DNA of 64,000 bases from Bugula neritina. Its lineage: Eukaryota > Bryozoa > Gymnolaemata > Cheilostomatida > Bugulidae. Positions within the stretch are counted from its first letter, which is position 1; each line of letters starts with the position of its first letter. Shown piece by piece: positions 36,101 to 48,100 of this stretch. A program made the translations under genes and the position numbers. The stretch is from positions 1,988,680-2,052,679 of the forward strand of contig OZ037767.1 in assembly GCA_964035545.1 (NCBI GenBank). The letters run 5' to 3'. The notes under the pieces are model-generated. The model was not told the DNA's origin. It searched no databases and saw only the letters and a list, made by a program, of their open reading frames with translations.

Positions 36101-38668
36101 TATACAATAAGCAGGTATATACAATAATATGTATTCACCTGGAGTCCACAATAAAGTGTAAATATTCAGGTATTTTAGGGATAGACTTGAGCTTGCCACA
36201 CAGCTTATCCATTTGAAGCCATTCTTCCCATTTTAGAGTTAACTTTCCCATACAGTGTTTATTATGGTGGTATTGTAGTTGTTTGAAGTTGTCTTTCCCA
36301 TGTAGGACTAGTGTATAGTAGTATATAAGTTCTACGCCTCATAAATATGGAATGTTGCTTATAATCTCGATGCTTTTGCCGTTTCAGTTGACGATGGCTC
36401 TGCCTGCATACAGTGTTTGATAAGCAATCATTTGGTGCAAGATAATGCGGCACCGCTCCCTCAAGATGGTAATTATTCCTTTTCACCTTCAGCAATACTA
36501 TACACCATTATGTTGAGGCATTGTTAGGCAATTACTTTTCAATTGTTGCATTTTTTGAGTTATAATTAATTACAGAAAAGCAATATAAATAATTAAGTTA
36601 TAAGGAATGGGTTTTCACATATTTTCATTGTATGAGAAACTTATTTCCACTTATAAGCTTTTATATTTTTTACTTAATTGTGTCAAGATTGTTCATAATA
36701 TTTATTTTCTAATTCTAATTGTTGCAGTATCTGTCTTAAAATCGCCATATTGTTTCTTAGTGCCCTTCACCACTCAGATTGCTATACAATAGCTTATGAT
36801 GATATATAGTTGAAGGTTTGGGGAGTGCACTGACCACCCTATCCCTTGCCCTGACTCAGCCCTCCATTAGAATTGGTCACATGATCAGATTGAGAGGCAT
36901 CGTCTCGGGGACTCCAGATCACCGGCAGCTGAAGAGACTGAAAGTTCTCGAGTTTGGTGAGTTTCACCTTGACCTTTGACCTCAGGAAGCTGACCGTCTT
37001 ATTGGTGCTTCTAGTTCATCACAGCGATATCAAAATCTTGTCAAATTCAGACAGTTGAAATGTTCAATAAATGAAAAAGTGTTAATCCCGACTTTATTGT
37101 ATGTTCAGATTGTATTGTGGGAACTGTTTTTTCCTGTTCATGTAATACTAAATAAGCTTTCAGAGATGCAACTGTGAGCAGTTTTTGCTTGAAGAGTAGA
37201 TAAATCTTGTGAGCTGAAAGAAAACATTGTCTTTACTACTACTACTTAACCAAGTAACAAATCTGTCTGTAATAACTACATACATGTTACACTATTCTCA
37301 TAATCTTATAAAAGTTGTATTCCTTTAGTAAGCTAGGTGCTCTTGCTTGCTTGCTGTAAAGTTGCTGATGTCAATTCAGTATCTCTAATCCTTTTCGTAT
37401 CTCTTTTCCAGTTAATTAGTTTTATATCATATTTTCTAGATATCATGTTTACAGTCGTAGACATATTATATAGATCTATATTTCTTACAATGTCTGAAGG
37501 ATTACTCTTTCAGGTGTAGAGCAAAGTTGTGATGCTTTTGCTGATTGGATAATTGAAGTCAGCAATGTGTGGAATAATATTTTCTCCGGCAGCGACACTG
37601 ATCTTCTTACAGGTGCCCGGGTTAGCGGACAAAAGGTAATCTGTTTTCTGAAACTGGTTGATATACGTTAGGTGGTATACTTGTGCCGTTATTGGGAGTT
37701 GTGTTCTCTCTTAGATGCAGACATTTATTAGTTGCATCAGAAAAAATATAAAGGCTTTATTCTGTAAGAATTGAAGATCCCAGTCTGCTAATGAATAGCT
37801 ATATAGATATTTAGTTTGTCTAGAAATACATTGTTAATTTTGTTTTCACCTCAACTTCTATAATTTTGTTATAATACGGAGTTGTGAGCCCCTGTGTTGA
37901 AACCTTGTATGTATATTATATGTGTACTTGTCAGTCCGCTTGTCACCTGACTGTAGGAGCAGTTGATTTAGTAGATTGTTGATTATCTGTTGCATAGCTT
38001 GTCACAGTTTTCGTCTGCACTTTAATTTTTTTACTCCAAGGATTACTTACCTTTATTTGCTCAAGTATTACTTAATTTACCCTAACTTAGTATTTCAGTG
38101 TTTCAACTAGATTTTCAAAAGTTTTCAGGTTGGACACAAAAAATGTTTTTTTTTCCGAGAAGTTTACTAGACAGCAAGCTTGGTCATAGCTGAATACATA
38201 AAGTTATGACGTAATGTTTGCCTATTTCAGACTCTGGAAGAGCACCACAAGTTATGGACTGCTGTTGAACCTCGTGTGATGAAACTGTCTAGCAGAGAAT
38301 TGGACTTGGCTATGTTCCAAGGTATTGTCTCCCGGGAAGCCAAGCTTTTTCTGCATGATGACACGTTTGTTAAGGATAAGTGGGACAGTTTCCTGTCGTA
38401 TCTTATAGACTTAGGTCCTATTTTCAAGGACAATTCCGGTAGGGTGCTAGTAGCCACGACCCTCCCTAAACTGATTAGTATAGTAATAGAATGTGTCAAG
38501 GAAAGTGGAGAGCTGAAGAGTATAACGCAGAGTGTATGTAGCAAGTATAAATCAGGGGTTACCAGGGCCGTAGTTAAATATGTGTTGGGGTACTTGGAAC
38601 AGGAGAGTGTTATTTACTCAGATGTAGATGAAAATAATTGTCAAATTTATAAATATGTTTCCGGTTAG
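33192..38668 (+). CDS. STN1: STN1, CST complex subunit (OBFC1 homologue)
   Basis: Telomere-replication protein; in the CST complex it binds single-stranded telomeric DNA and helps polymerase alpha-primase fill in the C strand. Exons: 33192-33234, 35494-35604, 36388-36468, 36810-36956, 37514-37635, 38231-38668 (TAG), giving 313 aa against 368 in human. The start is ACCATGG with an in-frame stop about 60 bp upstream. The OB fold is visible as KLIHKVEVVALVRKVYRN, FLIVTVDDGSACIQC (human YGVDDSTGVINC) and IRIGHMIRLRGIV (human IEIGDTIRVRGSI). A C-terminal winged-helix region ends in VTRAVVKYVLGYLEQESVIY. Exons 2-6 have good sites and consistent phases. Exon 1 is less certain: it needs a weak GTCTTA donor. 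An alternative ends exon 1 at 33248 (GTATGC) with an acceptor at 35459, giving 329 aa. Confidence 0.8.
34915..35310. repeat. Degenerate 6-bp satellite (GATACT/CATACT family) in STN1 intron 1
   Basis: About 400 bp of hexamers of the form (G/C)AT(A/T)(C/G/A)T: GATACT, CATACT, GATAGT, CATAGT, TATCAT and similar, still in 6-bp register over long runs (for example 35060-35285). It is old and diverged rather than a fresh expansion. Confidence 0.8.
35905..36125. repeat. 17-bp tandem repeat in STN1 intron 2
   Basis: About twelve units of GTATATACAATATGTAG with variants in which ACAATATG is replaced by TTAATGTG. It lies between the exons at 35494-35604 and 36388-36468. Confidence 0.85.
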
Positions 38669-39110
38669 TTTAGCTAATATATTTATAAATTAATTTTATT
38701 TTTGAAGAGAATTTTATTTTTTTAATGTAGAGTAAAAATTTATTTGCTATGACTCATCAATTTTGGCCTCTATTTTTAAATTATTTTGTTGTGTTATAAA
38801 TACTTGTAATATAATTGTATATTTAAAACACAATTCTATTATGCTGGCTCATAAAAGTAGAGATGACAACTCTAAATAAATGCACATAATTATAATATAA
38901 TATCTTTGGTTTAAAGGTTTAGTTTACACACATGTGGCATAACCTTGCCTAGTAATTGCTTAAGTTTAAAAATAAATGTGTGTAATTTTAAATAGAGTTC
39001 TAGGTTTTAAGGTTAAGTGCATTAATAGATAAATTCAATCATTTTATGAAGTTTCCCATATGCTCTCGGGAGTAAATATGAGAAAGGAGACAACTTTGAA
39101 CTTAGTCGAA
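38669..39110. other. Convergent 3' spacer with polyadenylation signals
   Basis: 442 bp between the stop codons of STN1 (+) and the 1003-aa gene (-). A forward AATAAA at 38875-38880 could end STN1 transcripts, and a reverse-strand AATAAA (TTTATT at 38695-38700) could end the opposite gene. The two 3' UTRs would then overlap by about 180 bp or more. Confidence 0.4.
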
Positions 39111-42100
39111 TTACCCAAGAGATGATAAATTTTGCCGTCTTTCGAGTACAGAAATTATTTTCTTAATCTTTGTTATTTTGTCGGAGAGTTTATGACTAGA
39201 CTTTTGTCCACTTCTGCATTGCCTGAGTGCCTTATGGGCGACCTCTAGCCCTTGATCCCACTGCTGGAGGTGGGAGCAGCACGTGGCCACCCCTATACAT
39301 ACGTCTATTCTCTTGTCTGAGTTGTCAATTTCACTGAGCAGGATATTCCAGTAGTAGAGGGCCTCAGAATAGTTGCCTCTTTTCATTTGAGCCTGGGCTA
39401 GAACAGCGTGGATGGAATGGTACCTGTAGAGATCAGTAGTTAGCATGAGTTCTAAAGTAGCCACAAATCCTTCTAGTACTATACGGTGTAGCCACCAACC
39501 ACAAAAATTAAATTTTGTTGAACTAAAGTCAGTGCCATGTATTTAGTTTTTAAATTAATAAACAAGTTTCTCCCAGTAAAAGAATTGTTTAAATAGAGTT
39601 ATGTTATAGGAAAATCTTACACATTTTTCTGCGTTTTAAACTATTTTTTAAATATAATTTAATTATTTAAGCAGATTTAAATATAAAATTTTGATCTCTA
39701 TCACTACTGTCTACAAACCTATCTGGAGTTATCTCTCCTGATTCCAGAAGTTCATCGCACACGTCTGTCAAATCCCACGGGAAGGGCTCACCTACGAAGG
39801 TCACGTCTGTTTTGCTTTCAAAATACTTGTAAAGATATTTGCAAGCTTCTTCAAACTTGCCGCTGTGTAGAGCTGCCAGGGATGCTGCCAACTCATTCTC
39901 TGCTGGATTCACCTCTGAAAATACGTCAAAATTTTGAAGCAGATCAAAAATAGAGCTCTTCCTTTAAGTTTATTTATGTATAATTAAGTATAATTTAAAG
40001 CTATGTTTTTGAGTTATAATTTTTTTAAATCAAATTTTAGTGTTTAAATTAATTTATTTTTAAAATAGATTTTTGCAATAATTTTATTACTGTTTAAATT
40101 ATTGTTTTGGTGTGAATAAAAAATTTAAATAAAAAAGAATTTTCTTACCTAAATTGTACAAAAGCTTTTTCAGTGTGGTCACAGTTCCTGTCGACTGCAT
40201 GATCGATTTCATCATATCCAATAACGGTAAGACCAGCTGTAGAGTCTTTAGGTATGCTAACTGAGTTGTCTTCTGGTCTAATCGAGGTGGCTGATGTCTG
40301 GTAGCCAAGTATTTCAGGCTCTTATTAGCATCAGCCTTGAGGACTTGAGTGAGACTCAACAAGAGCATCAGGTTATGCGCCAAGTCATCACTTAGCAGAC
40401 TTCTGTGTTTACCTGCTAAATATGGCACTCGGTCTACAAGCCGGTTAAAGGATTTTGGAGTTGGTGGTTTCTCGGGAACTTTCGGTAAAGGTGGAAGAGT
40501 TGGTACTTTGGTCACTGCTTTCTTAATTATCATGACTCTGTTTGACGCATTTTTCGGTTGAACTCTCGGATCAATGAGCAGAGGAATAGTAAATTTCTTT
40601 TCAGTGTTTTTGACAACTTCCATCTTTTGTAATCGAGGGCTTTGTTTATAATAGTACGAGTTGGAACTTTTGTTAGTGGTTTCTAAGAACACTGGTGAGT
40701 GTATCTTTGGTCTCCATGTCGTACCTTCTAGCTCTTTCCCATACTTTCTTGTGTTGTGCTTTATAGACTGGCCTCCAACGCTTCCAACACTTGCTGACGC
40801 GCCTTGACTGCTTTGAAGTTGCTTCTGTTTCAGTTGCTTGCGTGCCTCTGCATTTTCTTCACCCTTTCCACTGTAGTTGAGCATACTTGTTGAGTTATGG
40901 TCACGGGAAATTTGAGTTTCAGTTGTTATTAATCTTGGAGAGTGGATTTCCTCTAAATTCTCTTTGAACTTTGATTTCAACTTATCATTTACAGTAAATG
41001 TTGTGATACCCACGAAGGAGCTCATTGGCAAGAACGAGGAGGTTGCCATCTCTTCTAGTCTGAGTGGTAAGCTCTCAGAGGACAGATGTTTTTCCAGGCT
41101 AAACAGAAGCATTACCATAGCTTCAGGAAAGTCCAACAATTGCTGGTTAAAAGCTTCTTCACCAAGTTCTAGCAGTTCTGTGTTATAGATAAGTTCTGTT
41201 TTTCTAATGAGATTCTCCAACTGAGAAAAAACTGTCTTTTTATATTCTACTTCAGCCTGTTCTCTTTGCATGACCATCTGCCGTATGACAGCCAGCTCTC
41301 TGAAGAGTCTGCTGTCTCCAGCAATGTATTGGGCTGTCTCGCAGATGTTATATACTTCTGCTCGATCTCTAGATCGGTCGCTGACGGCAGCAGCTGTCAC
41401 ATCTTCTTTTGAACGGAATCCATCAATTAAAACTAACTTGTTGCTTTTACTTCCCACCACATCTACAAAGTCACAGAGACCAAACGCAGAGGTTGTGTTC
41501 ACCTGTGACTCAAGCCAATTGAGTGAACGAATTTGCAAGTTCAACAGACCAACTTCGCCTATATCAATGACTTTCATGGAAAATACCGTCAAAACATTTT
41601 TGAAGTATAAATCAATAGTGGGTGATGACTTTTCTATGAAAAGAAAGCAAGACCATGACTCATACGGAGAGTTGGACTGTCCAAGTTTGAAAGTTTTGAC
41701 TAGTACAGATTTACACGGTGATCGTCCAATCAGTTCTAGACTCTCCTGGAATAGCTGTTTGAATATCAGTCTCATTCTCTCAAACACTTCTGCATTCATA
41801 GCGGTTACGGCAGCTATTATCCTATCTTCTCCTGTGTCTGAAAAATCTTGAAGGCTTCTATTGTTCTCATGCTGTTGCTGAGCTGATAGTTCTTCAATGG
41901 AGCTTTTCACAAGTTGAAAATCAGCAAAATACACATCTCTAGCCTCTTGCAAATCTGGAAGCAGAAATAAAGCAAACTCACTCAACAGCTAAATTATGCA
42001 CAATAAAAGCTAATTTAAATCATTTGGTAGAAAAATCTTTTTGATCAATAAAAAAGAGTTAACGAACCTAAGTCAACATGACTTGGCAATATATACCTAC

Positions 42101-45100
42101 TTTTATTATTGTGACTTTATAGCTTATGAGTGGTTTGTGAAGCTGACAGTGTTAAATCATTGTATGATAATATATAATGCTATAATATAGTATAGTATGC
42201 TATAATACAGTATAGTATGATGCAGTACAACGCAATATGCTATATTATGATATACAATGCTATAATATGGTATAGAATGCTATAATATGGTATAGAATGC
42301 TATAATATGGTATAGAATGCTATAATATAGTATAACATGCTATAATATAGTATACTACATAGCATGCTATAATATGATATAGAATACTATAATATGGTAT
42401 AGAATACTATAATATGGTATAGAATACTATAATATGGTATAGAATACTATAATATGGTATAGAATACTATAATATGGAATAGCATGCTATAATATAGTAT
42501 AACATGCTATAATATAATATACTACATAGCATGCTATAATATGGTATAGAATGCTATAATATGGTATAGAATACTATAATATGGTATAGAATGCTATAAT
42601 ATAGTATAACATGCTATAATATAATATACTACATAGCATGCTATAATATGGCATAGAATACTATAATATGGGATAGAATACTATAATATGGTATAGTATG
42701 AAGTCAGCAATGTTACCGGCAATCAAAGGAGCTGTACTCTGCCAATCTTCTTCAAACTCTGACAATTCTCTGTATCTCAGTTTCAGAAGTCGTTTCAGCA
42801 AAGTGTATTCATACTCTATCAACTTATCTTCTAGACTGGTTACCCACTCCGTTTCCTCAGCTTGTCTTAATTTACTCTAAAAAACTCAAGCTATTATAGA
42901 AAATCTAATAAAATATGTTTGTAAACTAACTTTAGTTTTATTAAACTCATAAAAGGTGAAGCATTAACCAAAGTCTGTATATGCATAGAGATTCGTTCTT
43001 AGTTTTCTTTTACTCTAAATTAATGACAGATGTACAAAACTTAGGTGCATAAAAACTGATGTGAACATACAGATGCAATGAAAATATCACATATGAAAAT
43101 TTTTGAAGGCAGAGACAACCTGTTATACAAAGGGTGCTTGCATTTCAAAATTGAATAAACTAAACCAAAACATCTTTTCACATTTTACTTAAATCTACAT
43201 AATGTATATAGTACACAACAAGCATGTTGAATGATGATTTGAGTAGATTACTAACAGTTTTAAAGGAGCAATCAAAACAGGATATAGAACTCTCGTTAGT
43301 TGTGTGCAGACGTATCTTATTTCATCAAGACATACTTGAGCTCTCTCTCAACTATTGTGAAGCTTGTCACCTTTTACTAATCATTATGATAAAAGACTAT
43401 ATTAGATTTTTAAACTAAAATTTTTATATCTGAAACCAACAATTGAAAATTTTAATTTGATCAACACCTTTTTGTGCTATTACTTGAACAAACTGCTGCT
43501 GTTTCCTTTGTTGAGCTAGAGGCTGATGCCATCTTTGTAATGTTAATTATTGTGATTAAATAAGTAGAGCTGTAATTCACAGAACCATTATATTTTATGT
43601 ATATTGAGGAAGAGAAAAAAGAAAAGAATTGTGGGTAATATAATAATATAAAAGACTAATTACAATATATTGTGAGTTATCCACACTTGCTATTTAGACA
43701 TAAGAGAAAAGATAATTACTAACATGAGTGTTTTAATAGCATTGGTAATATTATGTGAATATTATATGCATTGTCATTAGAGCGGAAGATTGCATTCTAT
43801 CAACACGCCCCCTCAATCTGTAGCTGGGTAACGGCGTTTCGATGCAAGATTGCTCCTAATGGTTTGGTTAGGATGTCAGCTTTATTTTCATCAGTGCGGA
43901 TGTAGTCATACACAATAGCTGATTGCTGTCTAATGAAGTGGTAGCGAATGTCAATGTGTTTAGTGCGACTATGTTGTCCTGGTCTGTCATCAGTAAGTGA
44001 AATGGCTCCTTGGTTATCACAGTGCAGTGTGGTGACATCTGGTTGAAGCATATTTATAGAGTTGCAGAATGTGCGAAGGTATAGCAACTCCTTGGTAGCA
44101 TCTGCTAAAGCCATGTACTCTGCCTCACAAGATGACAGAGCAACTGTCGGTTGCTTCTTGGTTTTCCAGCAAATTGGTGCTCCTCCTAGAGTGACTACGT
44201 AGCCAGTTGTAGAGCGTCGGTCTTCCACGTCACCTGCCCAGTCAGAGTCTGCATATCCTACTAGTTTCCCATCTGTTGGGGTGTAGGTAATCGTGTATTG
44301 CTTTGTTCCTTGAATGTAGCGTAGCAGCCTTTTCACAGCAGCTACATGTGTTGGGCTTGGTCTATCAAGGTATTGTGATAGCTTAGAAACTATCCAGCTA
44401 ATGTCGGGTCGTGTTCCGGTCATCAAGTATATCAGGCTTCCAATAGCTTGGCGATATGGGAACTGTTGTTTGATAAATTCGTTGTGTTCTTCATCTGTTG
44501 CTTTTTTCAATACAAGTCCTTTTTCTGCGGGAGTAGCAACTGGCTTGCATTTGTTCATTTTAAATCTGTTGAGGATTGACTCAGCGTAGCGTTCTTGGCT
44601 GATCTGGAGATTTCCATTTTTAAGTCTTTTGAAGTCAATTCCTAGAAACCAGTTGATTTCCCCACGATCATCCATTTTGAATTTGTTGTTCAGCATTTCC
44701 TTTGTGGTGCCAATCAGTTCTAGGTTGTTGCAGGCTATTATAATGTCGTCTACCCAGAATAAGATGATTATCTGGTCACCATTTTCTGCATGGTAAGTGT
44801 AGACGCATTGATCACTTTGGTTCGGTGTGAATCCCTGTTCTTTGAGGAAGTCGGTTAGTGTGCTGTGCCAATTCCTGCCACTTTGCTTTAGTCCATAGAG
44901 GGACTTTTTGAGATGACAAGTGAGAGGAGTTCCATTGGAGTCTGTCTGTTCGTATCCTGGAGGTTGTTGAACATAGATGTCCTTGTCAATTGGTGCGTTT
45001 AGATAGGCGCCCTTGACATCCATTTGATGTAGGTGTAATCCCTCGTTGGCAGCTTGTTGTAACAGTGTACGGATACTGACAAATCGTGTAGTCGGTGAGA

Positions 45101-48100
45101 AGGTCTGCTCGTAATCAATACCGTGTACCTGTGTAAAACCCTTGGCAACATAGCGTGCTTTGTATTGTAGTTCACCGGCAGTTTTTCCTTGCTTCAGGGT
45201 GTAAACCCAACGTCCTTGTGTTTCAGTGCGGTTGTCAGGTAGATGTGTAAGTTCCCAGGTCTCGTTGTTGTTGAGTGTTGTGACTTCGTTGTCCATAGCT
45301 GCTTTCCACTTGTCAGAATTTTCAGAGTTGATGGCTTCATCATATGAGGATGGGATGAGTTGTGTAGCAGCATAGGCGTAGTCAACTGTAGCTATGGTGT
45401 AGTAATCAGCAAGGTGTTTGGGTGGTCCAGCGTTGCGTTTTGGTCTGTCAGCTGGAATTGTTGGAGTTGTCTGCTCACCGTCAGTAGCTTTCTCTGTTTG
45501 GATTGGTGTAGTGTGTTCTTCGTCAGTATGTTCAAAGTCAGTAGGTGTGATGTCAGTAATGTCAGTGTCTTGATGTATGCGTATGTTGCGTGTAGTCAGT
45601 ATGTTATTGTTTCTGCTATTCAATACATAGTATGCTTGGTTTAATGGGTTGATGCCCAAGAAGGTGCCGTGCTGACCACGTGCATCGAACTTCTGTTTAT
45701 GGCCCTCGATGTAGAATGTACACTTCAAGCCGAATCTGTGTATGTGCTTCATGTCTGGTTTCCTCCCAGTGAACATCTCGTAAGCAGTGGCTCCAGTGCG
45801 TCTTTGATAGGCACGATTCCTCAAGTATTGGGCGTAGCGAACAGCGTAAGGCCAGTAGGACTTGTGTAGTGAAGAGTCAGATATCAGGCATCGGGCCATC
45901 TCTAGCAAGCTTCGCCATGTCCGTTCAGCTTTTCCGTTCTGATAGGGAGTGTAGGGAGCAGTAGTGGAGTGTTTTATGCCATTGTTCTGTAGGATAGTTT
46001 GAAATGTAGCGCTGACATATTCTCCACCATTATCACTGTGTATTTCTCTTATTTTTCCAATAGGGGCTACATCAGCAATGAGCCTTTTTAGGGCAGTCGT
46101 CGCTTCGTCTTTTGTGCGTAGGGTGTAGACAAATAGCATGCTAGTGTATTCATCTACAAAGTTTATCACATATCTGTGTCCTTCACGTGATGTAGGTTCT
46201 ATCGGTCCGCATATATCTGTATGCACACGCTCCAGAGGTTTTGTAGCATGTTTTGGAGTAATGTCCTCTGACTTTGGTTGTCGCGTAATTTTGTTTTCTG
46301 TACAAACTTGGCAATTTATGGTTTGTTTGGTGTTTGTAACTTTCATTCCTTGTGTCACTTTCTCCAAGGATAGAATGTCGTCATAGTTCATGTGTCCTAA
46401 GGTTAGGTGCCATTCATGAAGGGTTTTGACTGTGAAAGTTGAGTTAGTTGAGTATGTATTCTCAGTTTTTGCAGTTTTTGTCAAGTTAGCTGTCTGAGGT
46501 TCAGTAGTAATTGGGTGGTCAAGTGTGAGGTCAGTCATAGTTGTTGCACTCTGCTGTATAGCATCTGTAGGCAAAAAGAACAAATTTCCTTCTCTGATGA
46601 AATTGAAAGTTGTGTTGTGTGAGGTCAGGTTAGCAGTATCTTTAGTGAATGTTACTGTACCTCCTGCGTCTGTTGCAGCTCTTACTGAGAATAAGCTTGC
46701 TGGGAATTCTGGTGCTAGCAGAGCATTCGTGAGTTTGACTGTATGGGGCGTGCTTTTGTTATCCAGTATGGTGTATTCAGCTACTCCTCTTGCTATAGCC
46801 AGTGTGTTGCTGCTGTGACCATCAGCGAGCTGTATATAATGTTTGTTTGGGTCGAAGTCTGGGTCGTAGCTTGTAAAATGTCTTTTGTCATTAACAATGT
46901 GGCAAGTGGCACCACAGTCAACTAGTAGTTTGTCTCTTGTCAAGTTTTGTCTGGGTGATTTGCGTGTAGTTGTGTCAGCGTGTGTTAGAGTAGCAGTAAA
47001 TGAAAAGTTTGTCATTTGATGTTGGTGTGTTGATGTTTGCAGTGCACTCTGTGTTTTCTTCTTCTGGAAACATACGCTTTCAACGTGTCCATTTTTGTAA
47101 CAGAAGTTGCAGGTGAGTTTAGACTTCGATCTGCATTCTTTGGTGCTGTGGTTGGCGCGTCCACATGAGAGGCATTGTTTGTTGGCTGGCTGAGAGTTAC
47201 GTCGTGTCTGTGAGTGTATTTGTGGCTTGTATTTATAGTCTTCTTTAGCTGCTAGTGCTGTAGAATGTGCGGTAGCTCTGATAGATTCAGTGTTAGCATG
47301 GTTGTGTAGAGCGGCTTTAAATTCTTTTAATGTCTTTTTTGATTCACTTTGTGTGTGAACTACCACAAATGAATTATAAGACGCAGGCAGTCCTTTTAAT
47401 AGCATAGCGATTACTAAATTATCAGATATGGTCTCACCTGCTAGCCTGAGTCCTGTAGCAGCACTTTCAGCGCGTATTAGGTAGTCAGTCACGTCTTCAG
47501 TGTCAGTCATAGTAATGGTAGTTAGAATTTCATAGAGTGTCATGATGCGAGGTTTTTCTGTGCTGGCATAATGGTCTCTCAAAATTTTCAGAGCATCACG
47601 TCCATTGTTCTCCGCATCATTCATGATGAGTTGAAGTGATTTTTCATCCAATACTTGTACTAACTCAGCATATGCTCTTCTGTTTTTCTTATTGAAATCT
47701 GTGTCCTCAGTTTCATCACTTGATAGGGGAAGAATGGCCTTGTGTACTCCACTGTCCAGTGTGTATAAGTAATTTATGAATCTTGTTTCCCAGATTTTAT
47801 AAGCTGTAGAGTCTCCATTAAATTGTAGTTTGCTCCTGGGCCCATAACCTGTTGAGCTAGAGGCTGATGCCATCTTTGTAATGTTAATTATTGTGATTAA
47901 ATAAGTAGAGCTGTAATTCACAGAACCATTATATTTTATGTATATTGAGGAAGAGAAAAAAGAAAAGAATTGTGGGTAATATAATAATATAAAAGACTAA
48001 TTACAATATATTGTGAGTTATCCACACTTGCTATTTAGACATAAGAGAAAAGATAATTACTAACATGAGTGTTTTAATAGCATTGGTAATATTATGTGAA

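Noticed and set aside
38227-38544. 105-codon reverse frame
   Set aside because: Antisense of the last STN1 exon.
40349-41851. Forward frames of 70-193 codons
   Set aside because: Antisense shadows of the 1806-nt exon of the 1003-aa gene.
44401-46925. Several forward frames of 60-97 codons
   Set aside because: Antisense shadows of the copia polyprotein.
47873-47921. Starting the copia polyprotein at 47921
   Set aside because: That codon is GTG, not ATG; the first ATG in frame is at 47873 and gives the MASAS start.
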